DNA from: DASVWZ01 sp963715675 | Lineage (GTDB): Bacteria > Acidobacteriota > Terriglobia > Terriglobales > Acidobacteriaceae | Assembly (NCBI GenBank): GCA_963715675.1 | Contig: OY970265.1 | Location: forward strand, 2,790,001 to 2,854,000 | Length of the DNA: 64,000 nucleotides | Reading direction: 5' to 3' | Part shown: in pieces, positions 35,132-43,843 of the stretch | Layout: each line of letters begins with the position of its first letter | How positions within the stretch are numbered: the stretch's first letter is position 1 | Program-made: the position numbers and the translations under genes | The notes under the pieces: generated by a model | Told to the model about the DNA's origin: nothing | Database searches by the model: none | Seen by the model: the letters and a program-made list of their open reading frames with translations, nothing else

Positions 35132-35792
35132 TGTTTATTTTGCCCAAAACCTGAATCACTCTGTCCCTGAACTCTCTCCACTGAGCGCGAATGGCGCGGT
35201 GGTGAGGCAACAAGGGGAGAATGGCTAAGAGAATGAGAAGAACATAAAATGCAACGTGTGCCTGCCTAAGAGAGTGCCATTTGTCTTCCCGTTCCTTTGA
35301 CGGATCTCTCGGTTCGCGAGCTTCCGGGTTTCGGTCGAAAAATCCTTTGCGATGGCCCGCCAAAACCAGCTCATGCGCAGTATATGGAACTGGAAACGCT
35401 CTGCAGACCTCCTGCCCTTTGCCTCGACTGATTTTCTTGAAAGCATCTTCAAGCCGTCCTGCTCGATTGCCAAACAGTCTGCTCCACCTCACCTGCTCAT
35501 GCTCCAGAAGAAAAAAGAAGACCAGCATCAACACAAGCCCCAAACTGATGGTGCAAACAGTAGACAGTCCCTTGCCGCTGCCTGCTGCCGAAGCCGCAAT
35601 CACGGCAGTTATTGACCACCCTTTGATGGTGAATCTAAACGCGCCAATTTTGTCTATTTTGTCTTGCAAAAGTTTGTACTCATCCCACAAACGCGACTTG
35701 AAGTCCTCCTCGTCGTATAGAACCTTCGTCGAATCGCGCACCTGCGCGGTCGCACTCTGATTTTGGTCGGGTTTAACTGGCTCTATCATCAT
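35124..35792 (-). CDS. Membrane protein, first gene of the nucleotidyltransferase operon
   Basis: A 222-aa protein. Two adjacent membrane segments (TIKGWSITAVIAASAAGSG and CTISLGLVLMLVFFFLL) follow a cytoplasmic helix (DEYKLLQDKIDKIGAFRF), and a third lies near the C-terminus (FYVLLILLAILPLLP). The layout resembles SLATT-like membrane effectors, but the family is not certain. It overlaps the next gene by eight bases. Membrane proteins paired with nucleotide-making or -transferring enzymes are often defence effectors. Confidence 0.72.
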   Translation of the reverse strand: MMIEPVKPDQNQSATAQVRDSTKVLYDEEDFKSRLWDEYKLLQDKIDKIGAFRFTIKGWSITAVIAASAAGSGKGLSTVCTISLGLVLMLVFFFLLEHEQVRWSRLFGNRAGRLEDAFKKISRGKGQEVCRAFPVPYTAHELVLAGHRKGFFDRNPEAREPRDPSKEREDKWHSLRQAHVAFYVLLILLAILPLLPHHRAIRAQWREFRDRVIQVLGKINNG

Positions 35793-35866
35793 TAAGGAGT
35801 TGAGGGTACTAGAGCTATTCGTTTCATTCGAAGCCAGGCGTTCCTTGTGTCTTGTAAAACTCTCGG

Positions 35867-36428
35867 CTAGTGGTCTGAACCCTTCCAGCCGGGAGGGAAC
35901 GTAACCTCATACCTATGCCGGTCATCAAAAAGAGAGAACCCATTCAGCCCAATCAAATCCTTCGTCAAGTACTCCGCCACAGCTTGCAGATACGTGCTTT
36001 GCTCTTCGTCTGTAGGATCATTTTTGAGAACATGTTTCAGATTTGCCTTCAACTTGATAGTGATTTGAGCGGTGTGTTTTGCGGGAATATAAACTGGGGT
36101 ATCAAGGTCGGCGAATCTGTCAACGGGTCCGAGGGAGCCTAAATCACCCAGGATGAAGGCTAAATGAACGTCTTTAGAGCCGTCGATTCGATAATCTTCG
36201 TTCGTTGTATTTTCCAGGAAATACATGAACTCAATTGTGTTCTTATCGTGGCTGTTCCCGATTTTATTGTACGTTGCTTTTAGCTGATCCTTCCTCCATG
36301 GCTTGGGCGGTGAGGGGCGACCTTCGTACCACGTGAGAGTGAGCGCACCGATGACTACTGCAAGAATTGCGGCGACACCCACACCAAAACCCGCTGCCCT
36401 AAGGAAGATTCTTCTCCACGTAGGCATA
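35867..36428 (-). CDS. Membrane-anchored protein of unknown function
   Basis: A 186-aa protein starting at ATG 36428 (MPTWRRIFLRAAGFG); an upstream extension has little support. One membrane segment (GVGVAAILAVVIGALTLTW) is followed by WYEGRPSPPKPWRKDQLKAT and a soluble beta-rich domain (NTIEFMYFLENTTNEDYRI). The segment after the anchor looks like a family I associate with Acidobacteria. It is the rightmost gene of element A, about 90 bases inside the terminal repeat. Confidence 0.65.
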
Positions 36429-36518
36429 ATGTTAGCCACCACATAAACAGGTCTGTACGCCAGTGCCCATTGTAACTCGCTAGGACGCTTATCTTCGTCA
36501 GCACATGACATTCGCTCA

Positions 36519-36604
36519 GGGGGTGCATATTCCATCCCGTCGTATTCTCACCCCGGCAAACCACCGGAGGGGTGAGAATACGACGGGATGGAATATGCAC
36601 CCCC
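36519..36604. repeat. Junction of elements A and B: terminal repeat, target repeat 2, terminal repeat
   Basis: The right terminal repeat of A (36519-36554), the 14-mer GGCAAACCACCGGA (36555-36568) and the left terminal repeat of B (36569-36604). The two 36-base arms are perfect reverse complements, so the DNA looks like one large hairpin. One shared target copy between two elements is what tandem integration at the same site leaves. Confidence 0.88.
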
Positions 36605-36650
36605 GGTACGGCGTTGGTGAACTGGGATCAAAGCAGGTGTGGTGAGACAA

Positions 36651-38366
36651 TTATCCTAAATGAAGCACCTCGACGCGGTCGGCACGACGTCGACCATCTG
36701 GGATGACCCTTCCTTCAAGCTTCACCTCTAGGCCTTCCTTCAGTTTGGACCACGCATTGGAAGGAATCACGCTTGTCTTATGAAAGAACCAGTCCTGGCC
36801 TTCACAATCTCTGATGAAGCCGTATGGCATTGATGGAGGAAGACTCTTGATTGTTCCATAGATCGGCGCGGCAGCCGCGCCAGGGAGAGCGTGAGGTTCG
36901 GCCCACCGCAAATCCAATCGCTTTGCTTGGGAAACAGGAAGAGAATCCTCTCCAAAACACTTTGCGAACATCTCATAGCTCAGCATGCGGAACTGGGTAC
37001 ATGTCGCAACGTGCTCAGCATCCGAAAGTGCCTGCAACATCTCGATCGCATACGGCTCGTCTCTACAAGACATCGCGAACGCAAGCCCATCCTCAATTAT
37101 ATTTGTATATAAGGAACCCATCCTCGAATCAAAATCGTTCGCGCCAAATGCGGCTTCAAGGATATGGCGACCCCTCTCAAGGTGTTTTTTCAACAGTTCA
37201 CCATCGTTCATTATCCTGTCCTGCTCCGCCCAGCGTCTGTAACACTCGGCAGCTTGATCCTGAGTTGTGATCCTCCATTTCCGGGGTCTGGTGCATATGT
37301 TTATCAACATGCGCTCATATATTTCAGCAGCTTCTTTACACCGCCCGAGCCTGGTTAGCGCGAGAGCTCGGAGGGTCTCCAATGTCTCGTCGCCAGGATC
37401 TAAGGTCAACGTTTTATCCAGTTGGTTCAACGCTTGTTGTGAATCTTCCATGTCGTACAACATGAAACACGCTTTTTGATAGTGCGCGATTGCAGATTTC
37501 GAATCGTACTCTATTGCAGAATCTAATTGTTCGGCTGCCTTATATAGATCTCCTTTTTGGCTCTCAATCAGTGCACCGACCCGGTATGCTTCTGAATAAA
37601 CTGGCAGCAAAGCTTTTGCCTTGTCGACCCTGTCACTGGCATCTTCCAATTTGCCTGCTCGCAGCAAATCCAGTGCTTGTTTCAGGTAACTGGTACAAAT
37701 GCGCTCATCTCGTGTATTCGCTCGGACTGCATATAAGTCATACTTGTATATTGCTTGCTGAACGGCAGACTTCTCCACCATCTCCCGCAGTCGCTTGAGA
37801 GCAAGCTGTACTTTCTCGAAAAACTTTCGCTCGGGAGGAGCAAAGCGAGCTATGTATTCAGAAGCGACATCCGTCAGCGTAATCTGGCTTGTCGCATCGG
37901 TGCCTCTTAGGTCGGGCACCGTTCGTTTGAGCATACTGGAGTTGTGCAAAGTACTAAGTGTAGCTTCAAGTGCAAACTGATCTGTCTTGCCAATCTGCTG
38001 GATGAGAAACATCAGCTCCGTAACGGTAAGTGCACGACGTGTTATAGCCAAGACATGGAGTATTTCCTTTTCTGCATCGGTTAATCGCGAAAAAAGGTTT
38101 TCAAAACAATATCGGAGCGCTGTTTCAAACGCTTGACCACTCTTCGATATGGTTCGATCAGGATCTGCTCCGGATGCGACACTTTGCACAAACCACTTTA
38201 TTAGAAGTGGGTTCTTGTGCAGCAATGTGCAATAGTTCTCCAAACGTGCTGGAGAAGCCGAGCTAAGCATCTCCACGTTTAACGATTTTGCAAAGCGTCT
38301 AGGAGCTGTGAGACTTCCTGGGTCACATCGCGGACTTTCAATCGTGCTGCGATCAACATAGGCCAC
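36651..38366 (-). pseudogene. STAND-type protein lacking its NTPase, with TPR repeats and cold-shock domain
   Basis: From about codon 24 (38297 leftward) the frame encodes the winged-helix part that follows a STAND ATPase (LLHKNPLLIKWFVQSVASG), a TPR array (about 215-370; CFMLYDMEDSQQALNQLDKT) and a C-terminal cold-shock-like domain (PYGFIRDCEGQDWFFHKTS). The preceding codons are the polymerase gene of element B read in another frame, so the ATPase domain has been deleted and the ORF start is artificial. Intact STAND-TPR proteins sense phage molecules; the cold-shock end hints at RNA or ssDNA binding. Very probably inactive. Confidence 0.8.
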
Positions 38367-38479
38367 AACTTCAGCAATGTGTTGACGGTGGGGTATTGGC
38401 TAGTGAAATCGGTGTAGACCACTGGGATGGGTGTGTGCCGGATACGAATCTCGGCCCGGCCTCCATAGTATGCCTGCAT
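38298..38479 (-). pseudogene. Family B DNA polymerase fragment, element B
   Basis: Encodes YYGGRAEIRI and motif A (YTDFTSQYPTV), almost identical to element A, up to CTCCTAGA. There the similarity stops at 38297, within three bases of the TA at which the IS630-family element entered the element A copy. Beyond it the DNA belongs to the STAND gene. The rest of the polymerase is absent. Confidence 0.88.
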
Positions 38480-38498
38480 ACAAATGCCAAGCGTTTCG

Positions 38499-39443
38499 TC
38501 ATCGAGTTTGGAATTTTTGTTCAGGTGGAACCACCCCCATATTGCCGAGAAACGCTTTTGCGATTGAAGCGGCAGAGTAAGCCCTCTCTGGCGGAAGATT
38601 GCCGAGCGGGTAGCGCCGAAACTCGATCAGCAGCGCGTTCAGCAAACCAACGGTTGCACAGACATCCTGGCGGCAATAATCGATCTCGTCACGTGTCACC
38701 GTTCCGCTTGGGGTGTAACCCCCCTTTTTTCCAGGAACCTTAAACTCGTGGCACGCCGTATCAAGGCTGAGGCTGCGATTTCGGAGAGCCCAGACCAACG
38801 TCTTCAGGTCCAAGAACCTTCCCAAGCGGTACGGCTGATTCATGTCCCCGCTTGCCAACCGGATGAATGCGGCCTTCGAATCCTTGGGCCTGAGCTGAAT
38901 GCGGGGGCGGAAACTGTTTGGCCGCCAGTTGCCATTTTTCTTATCGCGGTACCTGAAGACTATGAAGCTCCACCCTCGCCCGCCCGCTCCGCGCGCAACG
39001 CGATATTCGACAGCAATACGCGACAAATCAAAAGGAAGGTTGAAAGCAACGATGATCGCTTCCGCTTGGATGGCCGTGTACATCACTTTTTCAACGAACG
39101 CGGCACGGTTGTAAAGCTTCAGCTTGCGGTCTGGCTTCTTGGCACCCTGTCGATTGGCACTCGTGACATACGCGCGAAGGAGGTCGAGTTGACTGGCGTC
39201 TAGGTCATCGGCGTGAAACAGTCCCTCCTCCTGGCAATGGTAATAGCCGTGTGAATCTTTTTCACAGAACTGGTAAGCCCCAAAGTTTAGACTCAGCCGC
39301 GCATCGGTGGTGGTCTCCGTATCCACCACTAGCACGTGTTTCGCGAACGGTGACTTTCTTCTAGAACTGTGCCCCTTGTTCGCAGTGTCTTCCACAATTC
39401 GAGTGTGGCATCGCAAATAGAGTTCGTGATCCATCCATTTCTC
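38499..39443 (-). CDS. DnaQ-type exonuclease part of a family B polymerase, element B
   Basis: 314 aa from the GTG matching that of element A (39443). Exo I VVDTETTTD, Exo II AFNLPFDLSRIA and Exo III YCRQDVCATVGL are all kept. It differs from the element A copy at roughly 10-12 residues, mostly in variable stretches, and has no internal stop. It ends at the same TGA followed by C, with the palm in the +1 frame. The preserved frame despite loss of the polymerase suggests the truncation is recent. Confidence 0.85.
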   Translation of the reverse strand, partial: EKWMDHELYLRCHTRIVEDTANKGHSSRRKSPFAKHVLVVDTETTTDARLSLNFGAYQFCEKDSHGYYHCQEEGLFHADDLDASQLDLLRAYVTSANRQGAKKPDRKLKLYNRAAFVEKVMYTAIQAEAIIVAFNLPFDLSRIAVEYRVARGAGGRGWSFIVFRYRDKKNGNWRPNSFRPRIQLRPKDSKAAFIRLASGDMNQPYRLGRFLDLKTLVWALRNRSLSLDTACHEFKVPGKKGGYTPSGTVTRDEIDYCRQDVCATVGLLNALLIEFRRYPLGNLPPERAYSAASIAKAFLGNMGVVPPEQKFQTR

Positions 39444-39517
39444 CGTGATTGCTCCGAACCGAATCCCCTCGGGGTGCCGAGGGGACAATCGATTCGTAGC
39501 GACTCGTTGCACACCGC

Positions 39518-39865
39518 CTATTGCTGTTTGGGGTTGATAGCCAAGCTTGGGACGATCTCTCCAGTTTGCGGATTGCGAACCGAGATGACCTCCAGCTTGA
39601 TCTTTTTGCCGATTACCCTCTTTTCATCCTCTCCAAACAGCCGGATCAGCGCTTTCATGTTGGTTTTATTCACCGCCCAGGCTGATTTGCCCTGGACAGG
39701 TTTCTTTAGGTCGACGATGGCGGGAGCACTGAATCCCTCAGGGGATTCGCGAATGTCCGCCACTACTATCGTGAGCGATTTGGTTCCGGCTGGAATGTCC
39801 GAACCGTTGAGCAGCGCTCCGGCTTGGCCGGTGCTGCGGCTATCTAGCATCGTTCTCAGACTCAT
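39518..39865 (-). CDS. Small phage-like replication-module protein, element B
   Basis: 115 aa, with NKTNMKALIRLFGED and VIGKKIKLEVISV as in element A; only a few substitutions (for instance VDLKKPVQGK for IDLRKPLHGK). Its start lies within the extended HNH frame. Confidence 0.75.
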   Translation of the reverse strand: MSLRTMLDSRSTGQAGALLNGSDIPAGTKSLTIVVADIRESPEGFSAPAIVDLKKPVQGKSAWAVNKTNMKALIRLFGEDEKRVIGKKIKLEVISVRNPQTGEIVPSLAINPKQQ

Positions 39866-40256
39866 TGTTTTGCTCCTTTTTATGGGGTGATTCCCCGAAA
39901 CTCTTTGCCACTGAATTCAGCCGTTCACTTGCCCTTGTTGGTGACTTCAACGATTCCGCCCAACGCCACAGTGCCTCGGCCAGCATCCACAGAAAAACGG
40001 CGGTAGCTTTCAGTGCTCTTCTCACTCGCTCCTCGGAACTTGGTGCGCGTCGCATGTCCACATCCGCCCGCCGCAGGTTTTCGGTTGCTTGCGCGTGGCA
40101 AGCTGGGCAAAGAGGAGCAGTCAACTCCGCGTCGTGATTTCTTCCGGCGACGTGGTGTTGCTCGATCCCTGTCTTGCGCCCGCATTGAAGGCAGCGATTC
40201 TGCTCGGCTCTTCTGGCAACCCTACGGGCTGTCTGGATCGGAGTGTGATCAATCAT
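39840..40256 (-). CDS. HNH nuclease, element B, with lost stop codon
   Basis: 138 aa. CLQCGRKTG, EQHHVAGRNH and LCPACHAQAT are identical to element A. Where A has CAC AAA TAA, B has CAT AAA AAG, so translation continues 12 codons and overlaps the next gene by 26 bases. The nuclease core is untouched and probably works. Confidence 0.85.
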   Translation of the reverse strand: MIDHTPIQTARRVARRAEQNRCLQCGRKTGIEQHHVAGRNHDAELTAPLCPACHAQATENLRRADVDMRRAPSSEERVRRALKATAVFLWMLAEALWRWAESLKSPTRASERLNSVAKSFGESPHKKEQNNESENDAR

Positions 40257-40729
40257 GACGACGACTCCGGCAGGGCATAGATTTGATCGAGTTGGAGCGC
40301 GCCCGCTTGGGCGAGCGAACTCAACTGTTCAGGATCGGTAATGAGGAAATGGCCCGCGATGGACTGTCCTGCAAATTCTTCAAGCGCGTCGGTCTCGCCG
40401 GTTCGCAGGTACTTGCCGACAGCCGACATATAGCGGCCAAGCTGCGATGCTTCCGTTGATCCGTGGATTACAACCGGAGTGGCACCGCGCGAAGTGGGAA
40501 CCAGCATGTCCCGGCGTCGCCGGTCAGCTTTGGTTGGCAGGGTGCGTCCTTGCTTTGCCAATCCCCTAAGTTCCGCACCCAGATACTTTCGGACAGTGCG
40601 AGGATCGATGTGTTCTTCACGCGCAGCAGCGGTTAGGCTCACGTCTGTTCGGCGCATGCGTGCCAGCACATGCAGAGCCCGATTGTACGTCTCCGCCTTT
40701 TTCCCTCGCTTCCGATTGCCGTTTGACAT
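40253..40729 (-). CDS. Small helix-turn-helix protein, element B
   Basis: 158 aa from ATG 40729, behind AGGAG at nine bases. Basic N-terminus (NGNRKRGKKAE), helix-turn-helix SLTAAAREEHIDPRTVRKY identical to element A, and a variable patch (RGLAKQGRTLPTK). The upstream promoter region is unlike that of element A. Confidence 0.8.
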   Translation of the reverse strand: MSNGNRKRGKKAETYNRALHVLARMRRTDVSLTAAAREEHIDPRTVRKYLGAELRGLAKQGRTLPTKADRRRRDMLVPTSRGATPVVIHGSTEASQLGRYMSAVGKYLRTGETDALEEFAGQSIAGHFLITDPEQLSSLAQAGALQLDQIYALPESSS

Positions 40730-40853
40730 GCAATTATTCTCCTGCACCCTGGTTGATGCTTGATTTAAGCACAAGATATAAAACGGTTTAGATGGTACAG
40801 CTGAGCACAGTGTCTATTTATATGGCAATAGCTTAAAATAGCAGCATACATAT

Positions 40854-41879
40854 GTGGCTATTAGTGGTATAATTGAATTGAATAATATGGCGGAAAATAT
40901 TTCGTTCTTCGCTACTGAAAAACCAAAACTCGGGCGGGGTCGACGAACGGAAATCCAGGACGAGATCCTCTGGGGTGTTCGAGATTCGTTACTCGGGATT
41001 CTTGAAGCCACTTGGATGGACGTGGGTGACAAACTTCCGCAAATAAAAACGCCTGCTGATGTACTCGCCGCCTTGGGGATATGGGAGAGGGACAATTTTC
41101 ACAATCGACAGTACGTGACACAGATTTTGCTAAGGCCATCCTCCAGCCCAGCGACAAGCAAGTCGTTGAACGATAAACGCCGTCGATGTCGTGCTTTGAA
41201 TGAGTCCGCTCAAAGTGCACATGAGTCTATGGAGAAATGTTACAGGTCCTTCGAACCCGCGCTACGAATCTCCACCACGCAATATTCCGAGAGCGAGCGA
41301 GAGGTTATTGACGAGAAAATCAGGGAACGCGCCAGAGCGCTCGCGCACGCGGGGGCAGAGTACATCGCTATCAAAGCTCGACAAAAAGATATGGACCGGG
41401 AATTACAGGATTGCGAAGCTCACTTTGCACGCGCCGAATTCGTAAGATTTTGCAGGAATAATCGCTACCGGTTGACTACTCTGCATACAGCAAACGCTCT
41501 CGCCGGGTTGCCGTATATGGGCTGGAGACGATCTATCCAGAGATGCAGGACTGAGAAACCTGCAAGTTCAAACGGTGGTACGATTCAGGTTTTTAACACC
41601 ATAAAGCGCATTGTCCAGTCCTGTCCTAGAAAATCTGGTTTGATCAAGCACGCCGAAAAGTATCTGAGGAATCCGGTTCGTGTTGGCTCCAATTCGTACG
41701 GGGTCTCCGAACTGCAACAAAAGTGGTTCTACCTGCGATGGTCCATCAAAACTGTGTTGGAAACAGGCATGCGCACGCGCGATTTGCCCTTCGCGATTGC
41801 AAGGGAGTATGACAAACGCAAGAATCACCCTTCTAACGTGGACTTACTTTTTGAAGGGGAAGAACGCATTGTGAGTTGA
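40854..41879 (+). CDS. Unknown ~340-aa protein encoded just upstream of cas1, element B
   Basis: 341 aa from GTG 40854, or about 330 from the ATG of MAENISFF. The C-terminal blocks RYRLTTLHTANALAGLPYMGWRRSI, KWFYLRWSIKTVLE and NHPSNVDLLFEGEERIV match the element A protein, while the N-terminal half is only loosely similar. Overall identity is around half. It stands 44 bases before cas1 and reads the same way. Family unknown. Confidence 0.78.
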   Translation: MAISGIIELNNMAENISFFATEKPKLGRGRRTEIQDEILWGVRDSLLGILEATWMDVGDKLPQIKTPADVLAALGIWERDNFHNRQYVTQILLRPSSSPATSKSLNDKRRRCRALNESAQSAHESMEKCYRSFEPALRISTTQYSESEREVIDEKIRERARALAHAGAEYIAIKARQKDMDRELQDCEAHFARAEFVRFCRNNRYRLTTLHTANALAGLPYMGWRRSIQRCRTEKPASSNGGTIQVFNTIKRIVQSCPRKSGLIKHAEKYLRNPVRVGSNSYGVSELQQKWFYLRWSIKTVLETGMRTRDLPFAIAREYDKRKNHPSNVDLLFEGEERIVS

Positions 41880-41923
41880 AGCCCTCTCCCGAGTTGCTCC
41901 AATTGTGGAATACGGAGGAATCA

Positions 41924-43489
41924 ATGAACACGAGCAAAGTGTCGATTTCAGATATCGATCCAGGGCGACAGGGAGTCGTTACTCTGTCTGGGTACGGGAT
42001 TCATGTCGGAGTTGACCGGGGTCACCTGCTTTTGGAAGACGGAATCGCTGCCGATCGCCACCGGGCCAGATTCCCGCGAGTAGGACATGGGCTCAAACGT
42101 CTGGTGGTCATCGGCTCGGACGGGATGGTGTCCCTCGCAGCACTCCGCTGGCTCGCCGATCAAGATGTTGCTTTCGCAATGTTAGAACGCAATGGCAAGA
42201 CACTGTGTGTCACCGGTCCAGTTGGATCGTCTACTGCAAAATTGAGACGCGCTCAAGGTCTAGCCATCAGTAATGGTGTGGGGCTTGAAATCTGCCACAA
42301 ACTGATCGACGCCAAACTACAAGGCCAAGAAAAAGTTCTACGGGAACGTCTGAATTGCCAGCCGACGGCGGACGCAATCGCTCGCTTTCGGAACAAGCTA
42401 GGTTCGGCAGAGAGTTTTGACGCGATCCGTAATCTCGAAGCGAACGCGGCCTCTGCGTATTTTCGTGAGTGGCGAGATCTTCCGGTGACCTGGCCGAAGG
42501 GTGATCTGCAACGAATCCCAGCACACTGGCGATCTGCGGGGAGTAGGCAATCTCCTCTTAGTGGCGGACCTCGCCTCGCCGTGACGCCTGTTCATGCCAT
42601 CCTAAATTACTGCTTTGCCTTGGTTGAAGCCGAAACTAGACTAGCCCTCTCTGCGTTAGGTCTCGATTCGGGCTTGGGGGTAGGTCTGCACGCGGACACT
42701 GCCGATCGTGACTCTCTCGCTCTCGATGTTCTCGAACCCGTACGCCCCCAGATTGAGACGTGGTTACTTGATTGGGTTGCGAGGGAACCATTGCGCAGGG
42801 CCGATTTCTTCGAAACTGCGACCGGCAATTGTCGCCTCATGTCCCAGATATGCACCAAGCTGGGCGGGACCGCTCCAGTCTGGGGAAAGCTGGTTGCGCC
42901 GTGGGCTGAATACGTGGCCCGAACTCTCTGGACTGGAGCAAAATCTGGACGCACTCACAATTCAGTTCTTCCGACACGTCTCACCCAGCAGCGACGTACG
43001 GAAGCCAAGGGCAAGGTCTGGATAACCGCCATTGAACCGCCAAAGACGGATCATCTCTGTCGCGGGTGTGGAAAGACCGTCCAAACTGAGAGTACGAACT
43101 GTGGCGAGTGTGCCATTGGCGGAGCGACGGAACGCCTGATCAGCGCTGCGAAACTTGGCCGCGTGGCTGCACGGAGCCCGGAAGCTCGTGCCAAACATGT
43201 GGCCTCGCGGCGGCGGCACGCAGAGGCATGCTCGGCCTGGGACGCATCGACGCAACCAGCTTGGCTTACCAGCGAAGTGTTCACGCAACAAATACAGCCG
43301 CTGCTCGAAAAAGTCACCACGTCCGCTATTTGCTCACGAATTGGTGTCTCGCGTTGGTACGCAGGCCGAATTCGGCAAGGCTATCTGCCGCATCCGAGGC
43401 ATTGGCAGGCGCTGGCGGATTTGGCTGGGAAGACCAATCCCCTCTTCCCACACGCTCCGCTATGCAGTAGCCTTGAGAGTCCTCTGTAA
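41924..43489 (+). CDS. cas1: Cas1-type integrase (casposase), element B
   Basis: 521 aa from ATG 41924 after GGAGG. The first ~85 codons and the last ~110 (zinc ribbon CRGCGKTVQ and NCGECAIGG, helix-turn-helix TSAICSRIGVSRWYAGRI) are nearly identical to element A, whereas the middle catalytic part is strongly diverged but keeps the predicted catalytic residues: E in RNLEANAASAYF, H in GVGLHADT, D and E in SLALDVLEPVRP. A small change before the normal stop extends the frame by about 15 codons, ending at a TAA formed by the first bases of the IS3-family element. Confidence 0.9.
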   Translation: MNTSKVSISDIDPGRQGVVTLSGYGIHVGVDRGHLLLEDGIAADRHRARFPRVGHGLKRLVVIGSDGMVSLAALRWLADQDVAFAMLERNGKTLCVTGPVGSSTAKLRRAQGLAISNGVGLEICHKLIDAKLQGQEKVLRERLNCQPTADAIARFRNKLGSAESFDAIRNLEANAASAYFREWRDLPVTWPKGDLQRIPAHWRSAGSRQSPLSGGPRLAVTPVHAILNYCFALVEAETRLALSALGLDSGLGVGLHADTADRDSLALDVLEPVRPQIETWLLDWVAREPLRRADFFETATGNCRLMSQICTKLGGTAPVWGKLVAPWAEYVARTLWTGAKSGRTHNSVLPTRLTQQRRTEAKGKVWITAIEPPKTDHLCRGCGKTVQTESTNCGECAIGGATERLISAAKLGRVAARSPEARAKHVASRRRHAEACSAWDASTQPAWLTSEVFTQQIQPLLEKVTTSAICSRIGVSRWYAGRIRQGYLPHPRHWQALADLAGKTNPLFPHAPLCSSLESPL

Positions 43490-43552
43490 TGCACCCCTGT
43501 GAAACTGGACAGGATCATAAGGTATGATTCAGGGCCTCCGCCAGGAGGCGAG

Positions 43553-43843
43553 ATGCCAAGAAAAGCGCAAGTGCAGAGAAGTGCCGAAGAGAAGTTTGCC
43601 ATCGTGATCGAGGGTCTGAAGAGCGGCAACATTGCTGAGACCTGTCGCACCCACCAGATCGCCGCCACGCTCTATTACCGCTGGAAAGAGGAAGCCGAAA
43701 AAGCGGCGGTAGCCGCGTTGGGCGGGAAAGCCGCTGCGCCCCATGGCGGCGAGGAACAGCGCAAGCGCATCCGCGAACTGGAGCGCAGCCTGGGCAAGGC
43801 CCACGTGCAGATCGACATACTAAAAAACGTTCTGGGCGAATGA
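43553..43843 (+). CDS. IS3-family transposase OrfA
   Basis: 96 aa from ATG 43553 with GGAGG upstream. Helix-turn-helix (NIAETCRTHQIAATLYYRW) and a C-terminal leucine-zipper-like helix (IRELERSLGKAHVQIDIL). An in-frame A AAA AAC heptamer at 43822-43828 is the usual IS3 slippery site for making OrfAB. Confidence 0.9.
   Translation: MPRKAQVQRSAEEKFAIVIEGLKSGNIAETCRTHQIAATLYYRWKEEAEKAAVAALGGKAAAPHGGEEQRKRIRELERSLGKAHVQIDILKNVLGE

Larger units (their letters stand above)
17458..36554. mobile_element. Casposon-like element A with defence cargo
   Basis: A 19.1-kb segment bounded by a 36-bp perfect inverted terminal repeat (17458-17493, starting GGGGTGAGAATACGACGGGA, and 36519-36554) and by 14-bp direct repeats outside both ends. 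It carries the casposon hallmark set (Cas1 integrase, HNH nuclease, HTH protein, family B DNA polymerase) plus cargo: a nuclease-like protein with HerA, NurA and a DNA methyltransferase on the left, and a nucleotidyltransferase operon on the right. Its polymerase is interrupted by an IS630-family element. Casposons are known to duplicate a ~14-15-bp target, which matches. The assignment rests on sequence reading alone. Confidence 0.8.

Noticed and set aside
36519..36604. The 36-bp-stem hairpin as a stand-alone transcription terminator or MITE
   Set aside because: Half-copies with the same 14-mer at 17444-17493 and 47140-47188 show that it is the junction of two elements.
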